64,000 nucleotides of DNA from Nectonema munidae (taxonomy: Eukaryota; Nematomorpha; Nectonematoida; Nectonematidae), in the NCBI GenBank assembly GCA_030549495.1, contig JAUIRK010000081.1, forward strand, positions 248,001 through 312,000, in the 5' to 3' direction. The notes under the pieces were generated by a model, which saw only the letters and a list, made by a program, of their open reading frames with translations, was not told the origin of the DNA and ran no database searches. This document shows positions 1-13,134 of the stretch, one piece after another. The position numbers and the translations under genes are program-made. Every line of letters begins with the position of its first letter. Position 1 is the stretch's first letter.

Positions 1-1302
1 TTGTGTCGAAACTATTAATGATTTTTAAAGAAAGTATTTTAATTTTTTATAAGCTTGTGTTCATTCATAAATAATATAAAACAAAATTATTAAATTATGA
101 CTTATAAATATGCACATTTTTGCTTAAAATTTGTCCCTTTTAACTTAAAGTTGTTCTAATTTGTTTTCGAATTGAAATACGTGTTTTTTAATTAATAAAT
201 GCTCTTACAAAAAAAGTTTGTTTAAATATCAGGATAATATATCAAAAAATATTTAAATTATATTTATGCGTCCATTATTTCAAAGTTATTATAAATATAC
301 AAAAGTAAGGAACATTTGTATGATGAAAATCATAGTTATCAGGTTTAATAGCGCCAAATTTTAGAATAATTGAACATTTAAGTTTCAAAAGTTTTAGAAC
401 AGAAACAGGTTTAAGCTAAAGTTGTTTAGGCAAGACTTTTATTCGAATAGATTCGACAAATAAGCAATGAAAATGAGGATTCTTCATATTTTACTCATTT
501 TGTGTTTTTCATTGATAAAATATCATTTATTAGCATCATATAATTTTTTCACTAAATCACAAACTCTCTTTTGTTACTTCATTCAATTTTCTAATAATTT
601 GACCAAACTTTTTATAAGTTTTACATTCTCTGAAATAAAATTTATTATTTTTTTTAATCAAACAAAAGACTAATAATATTTTCAAATTAATCTATAAACA
701 AATTTTAATTGAAAAAACAAAGAACGAACTTAAAATGAAAAAAGCAAACTTTAAATGAAAAACAACATCTAAAAATCAAAAGGGATGAACTTAGGGTGAA
801 AATGCATCTCAGATATAATTTATCCATGATATACCATTTTTGCTTCAAAATAGGTCTTTTTTTAGTTTGAAATTGTCTTTTTTTAATTCTAATTTGTATT
901 TTTAAGTCCTAAATTTGTCTTTTTTCAATTTAATTTTGTATTTTAGAAAAAGCGTTTAGAATTTTGAAAAGATATCTTAGAACTTAAAAAAGACAAATTA
1001 GAACTTAAAAAAGACAAATTAGAATAGGAAAAAATAAATTAGAATAAGACAGATTGGAATTGAAAAATCTTAATTATTTGGACAAATCAACAAAAATTTC
1101 ATTCTTAGAAATACTTTTCCCCATAGGAAAATCAAATGAAGTGAAATTTAAGAATTTGTTTACCAAAAAATGAAATTATTTTGATCTCTTTAAAATCAAT
1201 ATTTTTTAGTTTATCTCTCAAGCATATTATTTTAAAAAATGAAAACAAAAAACATAAGCATATAAACTTTAAAATAACTTTAAATATAAGAAGTAAGTAT
1301 AC
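1..1302. other. Intronic or intergenic AT-rich DNA with one inverted repeat
   Basis: No coding segment can be supported here. It should be intron 3 of the ABCG gene that continues past the left edge, because no ABC signature motif (LSGG) or Walker B segment is readable on the minus strand. The one visible structure is an inverted repeat: positions 873-896 are almost an exact reverse complement of 994-1017, with further weak pairing between. The sequence around it is a degenerate run of units reading like AAAAAGACAAATTAGAACTT. Confidence 0.5.
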
Positions 1303-4300
1303 TCGTATCTTTGCATGAAGAAAGATCCAATATTTTGAGAACATCATCCACCCGTTTTTGCTTTTCTTTGAAGTCTACAGACTTTGGCAGTTTGATATTT
1401 ACAGCAAACTTCGAAAAATAAAGGGTAAAAAAGTTTGAATGAGTATATAAAACGCGTGTATACGTTCATTGTTTGCTTTAATGTCAAGTTTGTGAAATAG
1501 ACATTTTTCTGCGGAATAAAAGAAATTTTTCTTCTTGTATTTTTTGTGATAGCGGAATCGTTTAAAGTTATTCTGCCGCTCTTCAAATTTCTGTCTCTTC
1601 CAGAGAGTGCTTGTAGAAGAGTAGTTTTTCCGGAACCTAAATATGTATAGTTAAATTTACGCATAATAAATAGAGTCTTGAAAAAAATAAAATTTTGTTT
1701 CTCCACAGACCCTTTTCTCCACCCCGCAAATACCAAGAGAGTACTAGGGGAACTCAAAATAATTTTTTTACCCGCACAACTTCATAAATCTCTTTTGTCT
1801 ACAATTACTCTCAGTTTGTTAATTAGGTGATATACCGATGTGATTAGTATTTTATTTAAAATATTCTATCCCAAAAATATTTTGAGTTGAAATGCACAAA
1901 TCATGAACTCTTCATTTTTTCCATTGCCAATAAGTAAAACGGTCGTACGATTTAGCAGAGTAAAACTTTAGTACATTACTTAGTATTTTGAAACTTTTTC
2001 AACAAATATAACTATTTCTTGGAAATATTTTTTACCAGAATGGAACAAACTGCTACAACAAGTCATTGACCTTATACTTTTTAAATTAGTTTACATTCTC
2101 ATGGATTTTCGTTAATAAGGTATTTTTTTCTTTTATAAAAATTTTAAAAATTTAAAAAAAGAAAAATTGGGTTATTTTGAAAATTAAAGTTGAAAGGGGA
2201 GGATTTGATATAATCCACTTTCAAAAGATACAAAAATTTAGGCTGTACTATTTTTCCCATCGGTCTTATAAAGTCGAACACGTGCACAGTTCGTGGGTCG
2301 ACAAATGACTCTATTATATTTAGCATATTCGATCAACAAGATTTATCCACTTTAGCTACTTCTACCTACATATTAAAGTTTTAACGATAAAATGTTAAGT
2401 TTCTTTTGCGGTTATTACGAAAATGAAAACGTTGGTATTCGAAATGCAATAACAATATTACACAAAGCATCTTCACATTTTCATCGTGCTCAATATCTTG
2501 TGTTGTTTTAGATTCCGAAAAACTTTAAGTACAAAATAACTACGCTAATATTTTAGTATAAGAGAACCCGTATTCACTGCTAAATGTATACCAGATGTAC
2601 GATAATATCCCCAATATCTCAAGAATACATAATCACTAAATGGTGCTTCTTTCAATAATACTGACTTCCAACTACAATCTACAATCTGCAACAAATTAAC
2701 TAAATTAATTGAAAGGCACTTGAAAATTGTGGATAGATGTCGATACTATAAAACAGGGTTTCTCAACCGTTGTCCACATGGAGCTCAGTGGTCCATATGA
2801 TAATTAAGGGGGTCCATGGGCGAAATATTATAAATTGGGGGTCTACAATGATATTTCGGTGGTCCATGAAAAAAACCAGCTCATAACGGTTTTTATTATA
2901 AAAAGTTCGCAATAGACTTGGCATTGTAAAAAGAGGTGCTTTACGACTATCATTAACTTCAATGTAACCAGATATAAAAAAAACTCGTTGAGCAGCATCA
3001 ACCACAGAGATCTCATTAAATGTCTATATAAAAAGTATATTATAATTGAGTTGCAATAGATTTGCTTTCATTTCAATATGAATTCAAATTATATACTATT
3101 TTCTTTATCATAACCTCAAAAATTTTATTAGTCAAAAATTTTAAATAAATATTTTTTTCTCCAATTGGGTCCACCAAGGAAAAAAAGAAGTCGAAAGGGG
3201 TCCATGAGTAAAAAAAAGCTGAGAAACACGGCTATAAAAGAAGGGTATTTGTAGTAAATGCTGGGCGAAAAAACAGTTAATATTATTGTTTACCGTTTTC
3301 ATATCCAATATCCCTTCCCTTTTCTCTGATGAGTAGTATATTGGGTAACCTTTGGAAAATGGATTTTAATAATTTAAAAAAACATTCCAAAATTCTTAAA
3401 TTTTATAATAATGTCAAAGTGGATTTTTAAAGAGAAAGTTGATTTCTCTCGAACAAATTGTAGTAATAATGTGAAATTTTGATATAACATAAACTGGTTA
3501 TGGAAAGCTGGCACGTTTGTTTGTATCCCTTTTACTAGGTATAAGAGTTGAGTTCGATTCTCCAATTGAATATATTTTTATTAGCTAAGTAGCTAGACAA
3601 ATAATACGCGAAAATCAGGTACTCGGACTTTTGCTCGAAAAACATTTAGCCGACAGACTTCGCCGAATGGACATTTGAAGGACGGATATTTCACTGAAAT
3701 TTAAATACAATTTGGCATTTTCCAGACTTCTGCAACCATTAAAATAACATTGTTCTAATGTTAAAACTCTAAGACTCAATAAAATACAGTAAAATCATAA
3801 TCATATGTAACTTCTAGTAGATAAAATTATCTGTCACATAATTTATAATAAAAGAAAACAAAAATTGCACTGTACATTTTTAATCAGCCATGTCATACCA
3901 TAATATATTTGGCAAGGTAGGTTTGACTAGATAAGTAATTCATCACATGATTTGTGTATAGAAGTTAAAAATAAAAAATTATGCTGAAGATTTGTATAGA
4001 GAACAAGCTGACGTAACTGGAAGTAGAACAATGTCTACAAAAATGGTTGAATTGAATGTCCATTCGGGTCCTTCTACCAAATGTCTCTCTGGCAAATTGT
4101 CAAGTCACGGAAAATCAAAGGAGAAATGGATATATTGTATTTCATATTACATTGACGCGGTCTTATCATATGGCCGAAATTGACTTTTTATTTTATACGT
4201 CATATATTGAGTTGGTCTACAAATACTTGAGAATGATATCGAATGAAGATAAAGCTTACCACTTGGACCCATTATAGCTATTAGTTCTCCCGACACAAAC

Positions 4301-4398
4301 TTCACGTTGATATCTTGAAGAAGAATTTTTCCTGAAGCTTCTATCGAGACGTTGTGACACGCTAGACTTTCAACTTTTTTCTTGTTATCTTCTGCCAT
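1303..4398 (-). CDS. ABCG-subfamily half transporter, N-terminal three exons (partial gene)
   Basis: ATP-binding cassette half transporter of the ABCG (white/scarlet) type, expected to export a lipid or pigment-like substrate across a membrane as a dimer. Three exons are visible: 4398-4260, 1636-1464 and 1408-1303, giving 139 residues of a protein that is usually 600-700 long. The start ATG follows AAA, and the peptide begins MAEDNKKK. Residues 38-52 hold GELIAIMGPSG-SGKTT, so the Walker A loop (GPSGSGKT, 44-51) is split by intron 1 in phase 1. The Q-loop is FIPQ with Gln89. Exon 3 reads FAVNIKLPKS, then RVDDVLKILDLSSCKDT, matching the helical region of ABCG proteins. Introns start GTAAGC, GTATAC and GTATAC; intron 2 is only 55 nt, intron 1 is 2,623 nt. 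The signature motif, Walker B and membrane domain must lie left of the window. Which ABCG member it is cannot be decided. Confidence 0.9.
2754..3231. mobile_element. hAT-type MITE, 478 bp, with 8-bp target duplication
   Basis: The ends are imperfect inverted repeats: CAGGGTTTCTCAAC on the left, and the right end reads CCGTGTTTCTCAGC when reversed. It is flanked by an exact 8-bp repeat, CTATAAAA at 2746-2753 and 3232-3239, as made by hAT transposases. The interior contains repeated GGTCCA(C/T) words and no transposase. It sits in intron 1 of the ABCG gene. A shorter relative lies at 16307-16695. The end sequence resembles the Charlie-like branch of hAT elements. Confidence 0.85.
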
Positions 4399-4399
4399 T

Positions 4400-7300
4400 T
4401 TGTGATGAATACTTAATATGCTTTATTCCGTAAAGTGGCCTATTAAAAATAAATGACATCCAAAGCCCACGCTTGACATTTAACACTTTTTCAGACTTGA
4501 GAAAGCTTAACCTAAACTGGTAGAAGTTTCATATTAAAGTTAAGTCCTCTTCCCAAGAAAAATTTATAACTGTAAACAACGATACCGAAAACAACTTAAA
4601 ATATAATTGTTACATATATCAAAAATGTAAAGTAATGAATATATGGATTTACCCACTGATGTTTTAATTCTATTCAAGTTAATGTTCCTAAGATTTGAAA
4701 CTTATTATTTCTATCGAAAGTAGATTAAACCAATTAAATTCTTTTACTTGTTTTACTTTATTTCCTCTGTATTTTTATATGAAAAGATAGAGAGTTCAAT
4801 ATTTTATTTCTTTATCAAGTAGTTAAAACTCTGAAGAATGTGACATTTTATCAGAAAAATATCACAAAGTGAAGTTTAAATTTGCATTAAACTTTTGATA
4901 ACATTTTGCCTTGAAGAAAAGTGTAATTTTACCACCAACGCACGTCTAAATTTCTCAAGAAGTCTAAATAATCGAAAAGAAAATAAATATGCTCAAAAAA
5001 ACCTTTTTGATTTAAGTTAAAAACATTATTTTTGGATACATTTTGCTCAAAATTTAAACATTTGCAAAAAAATTTCTTCAAAAAAAACTGCCCAGATAGG
5101 AAAAATGTATAACAGAGGCGTAACTTTTTCGCTCCAATCACAGCAACTCACCACCCTCCTCCAGTTGGCAGTTGACGAGATCAGTTGATGAGCATAGTGG
5201 TCGAAAATTTATCTACCAATAATTTTATTTGAATAAAGACAGCTTACTTCTGAATTTACTTGTTCGCTTTTATATATGACTTTTTGTAATTTTTTTTAAA
5301 TAATAATATTTTTATATTTTATGTAAATATCTTCATATCACTAATCTATAAACCTCTAATATATATTCATTGTTATCGATAAAGAAATCTAATGCTAATT
5401 CAGGACGCGTCTCAAGCATTATTATAGGCTCTAGGTCATAAACCCAAATAATTGCTCTCAATATCAACTTCTCATAAATCTCTGTGTGTGTGTGCGTCTG
5501 TAAGAGCTAACTATAACAAATAAAATTGTTAAAACTATTCATCTTGAAACTATTTTCTTTTATTTTGCAAATAAAAAAGCAAATATGTCTTTTTCTATAA
5601 AAAAAAATGTGCACAAAAGTCACTATGTCGTAAACGTATTTCTTTGTATTAAAAAATATATGTTAGATATGGTTTATCAAATTTTTTTGTCTTTTACTTT
5701 TTTTAATTTATTTTATTCATTGGTTAAAGACGAGCGAAATATATCGACATATATAAATTTTAATACATATAGGATAGTGGATCCGATATCGGTTATATCT
5801 ATATAAATTAGTAAAAAGTTAGGCATAATTATTAATTATGATTTTGACGTTTTCTAAATATATTATTAATAACTTAAGCGCCAAAAAACTAGTTAAGACC
5901 ACTAGAAAATAGTAGTAGCCTTAACTGCCATTAAAATCACTTCATCTTCAACCAACTTAACTTTTTTTAATCTAATAAAGTTTTCAATAAAGTAAATATC
6001 TTTGTGCTTTTTGGGTAATGCGACATAAAATAGGCTTAAAAGTAGTTAAAACTGCTCAAAGCCTTGAAAGTAGTAAAATATACTATTTATTTTTTTAAAA
6101 AAGTACATAAAAATCGTAAGCTTTACTATTAAAGTGTTGGGAAACTTTTTGTAGTGATAGAATAAAAGAGGTAAATAAACTCTAATATGATTAGTTTTAC
6201 TATACAAAGTAGTAAAATTAAACATACTACTTAATATAGTAATAATATAGTAATAATTAATATAGTAATTTTTTGCGTCTATTATGCTTACTAATGCCCA
6301 ATAGTTTTCCTATAGGAATTCGAAAACCAAATAATGGATTAGTAATAATTAACAAATCCAACTGTTCTCTGTTCCAAAATCTAGTGTACTTGAAAATTGT
6401 GTCTTTCTTTTTTTTATAAAGAAAATCTACTTTCTTCATCTTTAAAAATATTTCCAAAAAATTTTTTTAATATCTAGTACAAAGGATTTTTGAGTATATT
6501 TTTTTTTCAGTTCTTTTGTTATTTCATTACCCCACATTTTTGTTTCTTATTTTTGCCATTATGACTTTGAAAAATTCAACTTGTGAACAATTTTTTCCTA
6601 TAAAAAAAGATATTTTTGAAAATAATTTGAAACGTTTAAATGCCATGTCAATAACAGACTTAAAGTACTCACCCATAAGACTAAATTAAAAGTTTATATT
6701 TTTTGAACTTGTCTGCGCGTCTTTTTCAAGAAATATGAAAAAAGTTGCGTATGAGGAGAAAAAGGAGACAAAAGGAGAAGAGCAAGAATGAACAAGTCGT
6801 GAAAAATTTTGAAAATTTGAAAAAAAAACTTCTGGTGTCATAATTGAAGTTATGACCTAATCATAAACTATTTGTAATATTTATATCTTCAATGAAACAC
6901 AAGCACATGCTTATTAAACAAAAATGATTGGTGTATTTATGATCTTAAATTAATCATTAGCCAATAGCCACCCAATGTCTCTAATTTAGAAAAGGTTGTA
7001 TGATTATTCAATACTATGAAGGAACACTTTTTAAGTAAAATAAAATAAATAATAAAGAACAATAATAAATTTTCAAAAATAATGTAAGAAATAACAGAAT
7101 ATTTATATTTTTGAAAAATATTTATGTTCAAAAATCACAGAAAAGTCAGAAAAAATAAAAAAAAATTTCTCGTAGACCAGGGTATCAGAATAGCCATGCT
7201 TGTATTTTTCATCCGTCCATAGCTTTTTGTGGAATTTAAGGGAGTCCAAAGCACTATGTCCAATATATAAAAGCAAAACATTTTGGTAAATGAAAAATCT

Positions 7301-8127
7301 AACTGAAATATCAGTAATTGTGGATTTTGACAAACACAGTCATGGAAAAGTCAGACTTGTATAGCCCTGATATATACGACTATAGACAAATAATAATTCA
7401 TATAATTTTTATGTATACAAGGCAAAAATATATTTTTTTATTATTTATTATAATATTCGCTAGTAATTTTGTTTCCAGAGTTTAAAATTTTGGTATATGT
7501 ACTTTTTTATAACATTTAAAATCTTTGATATGTAAATTTGAGAATTTATTAAGTATTTGTTTTTATTTTTATTTTTTTAATATTGTTAAAAAAGAATCAA
7601 AAATAAAGTTTAAAGTCCTATAAAGAAGAAAAAAATCATTTATTTTTAACATAACACATTCTTAGCAACTTACAATAATTAATTTGTGCTTTTTTATCCT
7701 ATTTGTGGATAAAAATTTCAATTTTATCTTTCAAGAAGAAGAAGAAAGAAGAAGAGAGAAATTTTATTGAACATTGAATATTTAGAATAAACCACAAATA
7801 CACACTAAATATAAGGCAAAAAAATAATGAAACTAAAGTATTCACTGCTCTAAAGGTCATATGTGACCTCTTGCAAGACAGAGATATCAAGGAATTGATA
7901 CTTCGAAAAATTATTTTTTGACAAATTCCTTCCTGCCATTTGGTTCTGGTTTACTCTCTGATATCAGGTGTGAAAAATAAATGAAAGATATTACTTATCT
8001 TCATTAAATGCGGATTGAATTAATAAGGAAAACTTTATCTACCTTCTAGAAAGAGAAAATGGAAAGAGCAATCTGTTTGAATTCAAAGAAGAGAAGATAA
8101 TAGCATTGGCAATGGCGTGACTAGCAT
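4400..8127. other. Long AT-rich stretch without a supported gene
   Basis: I see no convincing exon. The region holds a short GT run near 5485, a stretch rich in TAGTA and TTACTA words at 5880-6260 (similar words recur at 35740-35960), and a GAA-rich run near 7734-7760. Around 7176-7365 two CAGGG-type ends, CAGGGTATCAGA and a reversed CAGGGCTATACAA, look like a worn hAT-like element, but I found no matching target duplication. Confidence 0.4.
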
Positions 8128-8327
8128 TTAATGGATGGAAAAAGGAAAGGCTTTCCTGCCTAAACACTGCTTGCATATGCTGGCATGAAACTTAGCGTGT
8201 ACTTCTTCCACTCTAAATAAATCTCTCGTTTTAAATGAGGAGATCAGGTAAATGCATTCGTTACCTGAGTGGTGCAAGCGAATATTTTGGAAAAGGCGTA
8301 CACTGCCATTCTCTCGCGCTTCGATGC
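8128..8327 (-). CDS. Candidate host exons with a 52-nt intron, product unknown
   Basis: I do not recognise this protein. A 63-nt block at 8327-8265 is bounded by a pyrimidine-rich acceptor (tctcttctcag) and a consensus donor (CAG/GTAACG). A second exon can start at 8212 after a 52-nt intron, the same size class as the proven short introns of this window. Two frame choices remain open across the junction: one reads IEARENGSVRLFQ and then EWKKYTLSFMPAY, the other ends ICKQCLGRKAFPFSIH at a stop at 8128. Base composition is clearly richer in G+C than the flanks. The plus strand is also partly open here, so the strand is not certain. Confidence 0.3.
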
Positions 8328-8713
8328 CTGAGAAGAGAGATAGATAGCCTTGCTGCAATTATCCTTCATTTTGTTTTTCCCTCTCATACGAAAACTTTTT
8401 TTGTTCTAGTCAAAGGCATGCTGAATTTTGGTATGCCAATATCCATCTACCTTCATATATGCATTTTTGTGTATGTTATGCATATTATAATTTGGATGGA
8501 AAAAGACAAACTAATTTTTCATCTCCTCTAATTATTTCTTCTTCAAAAAGGTTACTATGGATGGAAAGAAAAAAAAGTATTTGACTTCACTCACAACATT
8601 TATACTAAGTTTCGCATCTTTTGAAATTTGCCTCAAAAAAAATATGTCAAAATATCCTTCTCATGCTTTGCCATCTTTAGAGGGATACCCGTTCTTATTG
8701 CAGTAACGCTTAT

Positions 8714-8847
8714 TTTAACAAGCCTTTTGAGGATCACGGTGATGCCAGTGTCCTAAGAAATCAGGAGCGTCTGCTTTAAATATATAAAATTGCCTTGAAA
8801 AGAAACCAAAAAATTTGTCTTAACATTCCTGCCTTCAAGGGGTTGAA
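8714..8847. mobile_element. Worn piggyBac-like MITE
   Basis: The left end reads TTAACAAGCCTTTTGAGGATCA and the right end CCTTCAAGGGGTTGAA, degenerate versions of the inverted ends seen in the better copies at 52209-52487 (TTAACCCTTTGAGGA). The interior words CCAGTGT, GAAATCAGGAGCGTCTGCTTTA and ATATATAAAATT are shared with copies at 31537-31660 and 52357-52487. It carries no gene. Confidence 0.5.
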
Positions 8848-8849
8848 TA

Positions 8850-10271
8850 GTGATAATATTTTGTGAGTATAATAAGTAACAAAGTCAAAAAGTGAAACTT
8901 TAAATATTTTGTAAGAAAAAACGTTAATTCCATGTTAAAAACTTGCATTTTAATTATACAAATAAAAAATAATTCTAGTTTTTTAAAGCACTGTCACTAT
9001 TTTGCAAATCAAGTGTAAGGATGTTTAATTGTTAACTTAAAAAACTAATCAAATAATGAAGTATCTTGCAAATCTAAGGAAAGTTTATTGATTACCTGAC
9101 TAAACTACTTGCCTATTAATAGAGATTTAATAGAGTATGCAATCATAATTACGGAACCTATACGAATTACATTTCAAATATGCTAAGGAGTTTTATGTGG
9201 CTAAGATATTCACAACACTGCGAGATTGGGCTAACGTAGTACATAGGAGATATATTTGTTTCGTCATATTTGGGTGGAAAAACAATTAAAATTTATTACA
9301 GTTTGGGAAAAGTTGAAAAATATAAAGTCAAGTAGTAATCAAACAAAAACTGAAACTTAAGGAATATATTTTGAATATTTGAATAATTTTTGACAAAAAA
9401 TACTTTTTTAAAAAGATGAGTCTTCGAATTAAAAAGATATAATATTCAAAGTGCGTCATTTGACGCAACTCCTAGTGTTAGTCCTAAAAAGTAAAAGTTT
9501 CTCTAAATAAAATACTATACTATCATTAATGGTTGGAGTGGGAAGTGCATATATGCCTCTAAAAATTGAAAAGTGATACCATTATAGTTAGAAAGACATT
9601 TTCATTTTAATTCATAACTTTTTATAATCCTACCTCAGTAAAACTTTAACACTAAATATAGAAGGCAATCTCAATACTAAATCAAAATTCGAGATTAGCC
9701 TTAAATGGGCTAATCTGAATATTCATTTATCTGGAAGAAACTTAGTTGTCTTAGTATTATATAATATGACTGTTATATACTCCTTTTCTCTCTCAAAGGT
9801 TCCCTTGTCATCGATCACGCAACCAAATCAATCTTCTCAAACTAAACAATGATTGAGCAGTTCATATTTCCATTTTTATTATTTTCTAAATGTTAAAATT
9901 TGAATTATTCTTCATGTATATATACAAACTTTTTTCATTGATTTTTCAATGATAACTAAAATTTGTACAACATTTTGATTATAATTCTCATTAACGTGGT
10001 GTAATGAGATATTTTGAAATTATTATTTTGAAAAAAAATTTTGATAACAATAAAAGAAATTAAAATCAATAAAATTAATTTCTTGACAAATTAGAAATTA
10101 GACTGAGATTAATTACCAACACTCTAGAAAATAGGAAAAAAAGATATAAACACAAACATGAGCACAAAATGTATAACAAGACTTTCTTTAAAAAAATAGA
10201 AGATTAATTTTTAAACTTGAACTATTTGTAAATTTTGAAAATTTTGCATTAAATAAAATTTATGTAAACTT
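8850..10271. other. AT-rich stretch without recognisable content
   Basis: No exon, RNA gene or complete repeat could be supported. A short GTGCGTCATTTGACGCAAC palindrome-like word occurs near 9451. Confidence 0.35.
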
Positions 10272-10543
10272 TTATTGCAAATTTAAGAAAAGAATAAGGG
10301 GTATCAGTATGATGAAATGGATGCATTGCAAGGATTCCCTCTTCCTATGCGAGTGATGCATGAATGGATTTGGCTGTGAGCAAGCGCCAAATAGAGTAGG
10401 CCAGTGTTTGCACATATGCACAATTTGTAGGATGTATTTTCGATGCTGTTCACATTCGTTCTTGACGCGTTCTGTCTCTTCCTCCAAGTGAAGATGTTTG
10501 GAATCCAGACGCCTTGACTTGCTCCAATCTTGACTCTGTTGTT
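10272..10543 (-). CDS. Candidate terminal exon with charged helical segment, unknown gene
   Basis: I do not recognise the product. The exon would start at 10543 after the acceptor ttactttttag and run 89 codons to a TAA at 10272. The first half is charged and likely helical (HLHLEEETERVKNECEQHRK), followed by Cys- and His-containing sequence and a hydrophobic tail (IHFIILIPLILFL) that could be a membrane anchor. G+C content is well above the neighbouring DNA, which supports coding, but no donor or partner exon was found. A short plus-strand reading (QYDEMDALQGFPLPMRVMHE) is also open over part of it, so the strand is not proven. Confidence 0.3.
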
Positions 10544-10629
10544 CTAAAAAGTAATATCTCAGCATGCATTTCTTCTTCTTCTTCTTCTTTAAAATCGCCA
10601 TTGATCGCCATGATATATATTGTATCAAT

Positions 10630-12635
10630 TTTTTGAAATAAATCTTAAAAAATGGTATTTGAAAGAAATTTAGGAAAAGTGAAAAAAAAGTTTCACTATT
10701 TTTTTTTATATAAATGGCTTAACTCTAAATAATTTGATTTAAAAAAAATAGAAATGTCATATCACGAAAAAAATTTCCGGCAGATACACAATAGTTTGAA
10801 CAAAAATTACATGCCAATCTTTTAGTATAGGTTGTATGTTTTTTATTTCTTGAAAAATTAAGAAAAATTTAATGGAGTATAGAAATAAAAGTCCAAATAT
10901 TAGTGGCGGGTGTTGATTCTGTGGCTGGTTATTATTAAGGAAAAATTTTAAGAGACAAGCAATCCTATAGTTGTTCTACAAATTTGCTTTAATTCTCTTT
11001 ACTTTAATGTGGGTTAAAACCTGATTCAAATTGTAATTTCTGTTTTGTTAGTGTCTTTATGATTATAGGTTTGCAAAAATCGCACACTTGATGTTTCTTT
11101 GTTCCTACTTTTCCACTACCCGACCACTAAATTTTGAAATGTGTTAGCTTGAGGGTCGAAGCAAGTATGGGTGAGGGTCAAAGTTAGGGTTAGATAATTT
11201 TTTAGAAAAATTAAAATAAAAGTTTCTTGAAATTAAATTATAGCATTCCCTAGAACAGGGATGGGCTCTTAAGAGGATAAAAAAAAAGCTTTATTTTTTT
11301 TTGATTTTATCTCATATTATAAAGAAAAAACATAAAAGATAAATTAAAAACCAAATTATTAATAAAATTTATAATACGGTTTGTGCCCACACTCAAAAGT
11401 AGTTTATAGAGAACAACTAGTTTATCATAGGAGACAAATCAGATTGAGCAAAGTTCCGCATTTTCCCACTACTGCGAATTAGCAACTGTTTCTAACATTT
11501 TGAACTTCTACCTTTTGTTCTCCATGCTAAGGCGGATATCCAAGCCTGAATATTGACTTATACTGACAATTAATATATCCTAGGGATTCCTAAAGCTCTG
11601 CAAGATTTAAAAATAAATGTTAGAGTAAAAATGAAAGAATAAGATTCAGTTTGAATTCATAAGCGCTATTTTGAGAAAAAAGTAAAAGTATATATTTCTT
11701 TATTTAATCTCAATTTTTGGAAATTGAAAATATCAAAAATTTTCCAAATTCAATTCAAAAATAGAAAGAGTTTGCCAATTTTTTGTAATTATAATTTTTT
11801 TTTAAATATACGCATCAGCTTCACTATACTACGAACATTGACGTACCCCTTAAAATCACTTCGTAGCCCTAAAGCACTGGTTGTTAACCTCTTTTTCCAC
11901 CAACCCAAAAATTTATTCAAATTAAAACAGCGAATCTTATTATAATTTTTTATGTTGTTTCAGTTTTATAATTTACGTATATTTCACACTTTTGATCAAA
12001 ATAAAATGAGTAATATCAAAATTTTTATACAATATTTATATTAAATAAATTTAAAATCAATAACTTCAGATATGATTAATTTTATGTTAATTAATTATGA
12101 TTTTTTACTTTTTAAAATGCAGTATAGATATAATTATAAAAAAATTTACTTATAAAATCAATGCTGACCCATTTAATGACAATCTCTTATTGCAACATCA
12201 CATATTTTAAAAACATTATTGTAAATATCCTCTCTATAACTTTTTAACATATTGGTTCATATTATTGTCTCTCTATTTAGCAATATCAATATCTAAAATT
12301 ATAGGAATAAAATAGTAAGTTTTTTAGTCTTTAATTTCTTACTTAATTAACTTGCCTAGATGTTTCCATAAACATTTGGAGTTACACAAAGTTTATCTTG
12401 TCTTTTTACATGTGTAATGTGTATATACAAATTTCTTTTCAGATGTGGAACGAAAATTATTTTCATGGTGTATAATAATACATACCTTGTGTCTAGTTTT
12501 AAAGTCTAATACTTGTGTACCTTGTGTTAGTGTATATATATATAAATACATTCTGGGATTTAGGGTATAGCCCTTTGATTATGCCTTAAAACAAAAATTT
12601 TTAACTTAACAAGTAAAACTAAATTGTTTAAAATA
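10630..12635. other. AT-rich stretch without recognisable content
   Basis: No gene could be supported. There is a TA-dinucleotide-rich patch near 12530-12550 and otherwise featureless sequence. Confidence 0.35.
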
Positions 12636-13130
12636 ATTAAAGATAAATTATTGGACAACGTAGAATTTCAAAAAAGAAAATAAACCTGTGAAAAGACAAA
12701 GAAATTGGAAAAAGCTAAAATAAAAGAAAAATGAGATATTGAAAAAGACAAAATTGAATTGCAAAAAGACTAAATCGATTTAAAATAAGGAGATAAAAAA
12801 GGATTACAAAAAAAAATAAAATAAAACTGTGAAAAGACACAATAGAATTAGAAAAATACCAAACCTAATTTTATAACACAAAAAAGGCATTGAAAATGAC
12901 AAAGTAGATAATGAAAATAAGAAAATAGAACTGCAAAAAGACAAAAAAGAAGTAAAAGGGAACAGAATAAAAAGCTGGGTCAGGCGATTAAAAAGATGGG
13001 TCAGGAGTTTGGGAAAGAATTATTGGATAGCATGAGTGCTTATGTAAAAACCTTTGAAACAAAGACGACATCTTTGCCTGAAGAAATGTTCAATGTGTTG
13101 CTTGTGAAGTAAACACCTTCATTTCCTTTA
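12636..13130 (+). pseudogene. Decayed ORF with lysine-rich coiled-coil repeats, probable transposon remnant
   Basis: From about 12690 the plus strand shows repeats of the form AAAGACAAAATTGAATTGCA, which translate as KDKIELQ units, a low-complexity coiled coil broken by many stops. It is followed by a better preserved piece reading KLGQAIKKMGQEFGKELLDS and then FETKTTSLPEEMFNVLLVK. The same KDKIELQ-type unit occurs at 960-1050, 15658-15700 and 62928-62985. This pattern suggests a repeated gene, perhaps the DNA-binding partner protein of a DNA transposon, but I cannot name the family. Confidence 0.35.
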
Positions 13131-13134
13131 AGCA

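Noticed and set aside
467-673. 68-codon open stretch on the plus strand
   Set aside because: Composition follows the AT-rich background, with Phe, Ile and Asn dominating, and there is no motif or splice context.
7176-7365. Possible hAT-like element with CAGGG ends
   Set aside because: The flanking 8 bp do not match, and the interior matches no other copy in the window.
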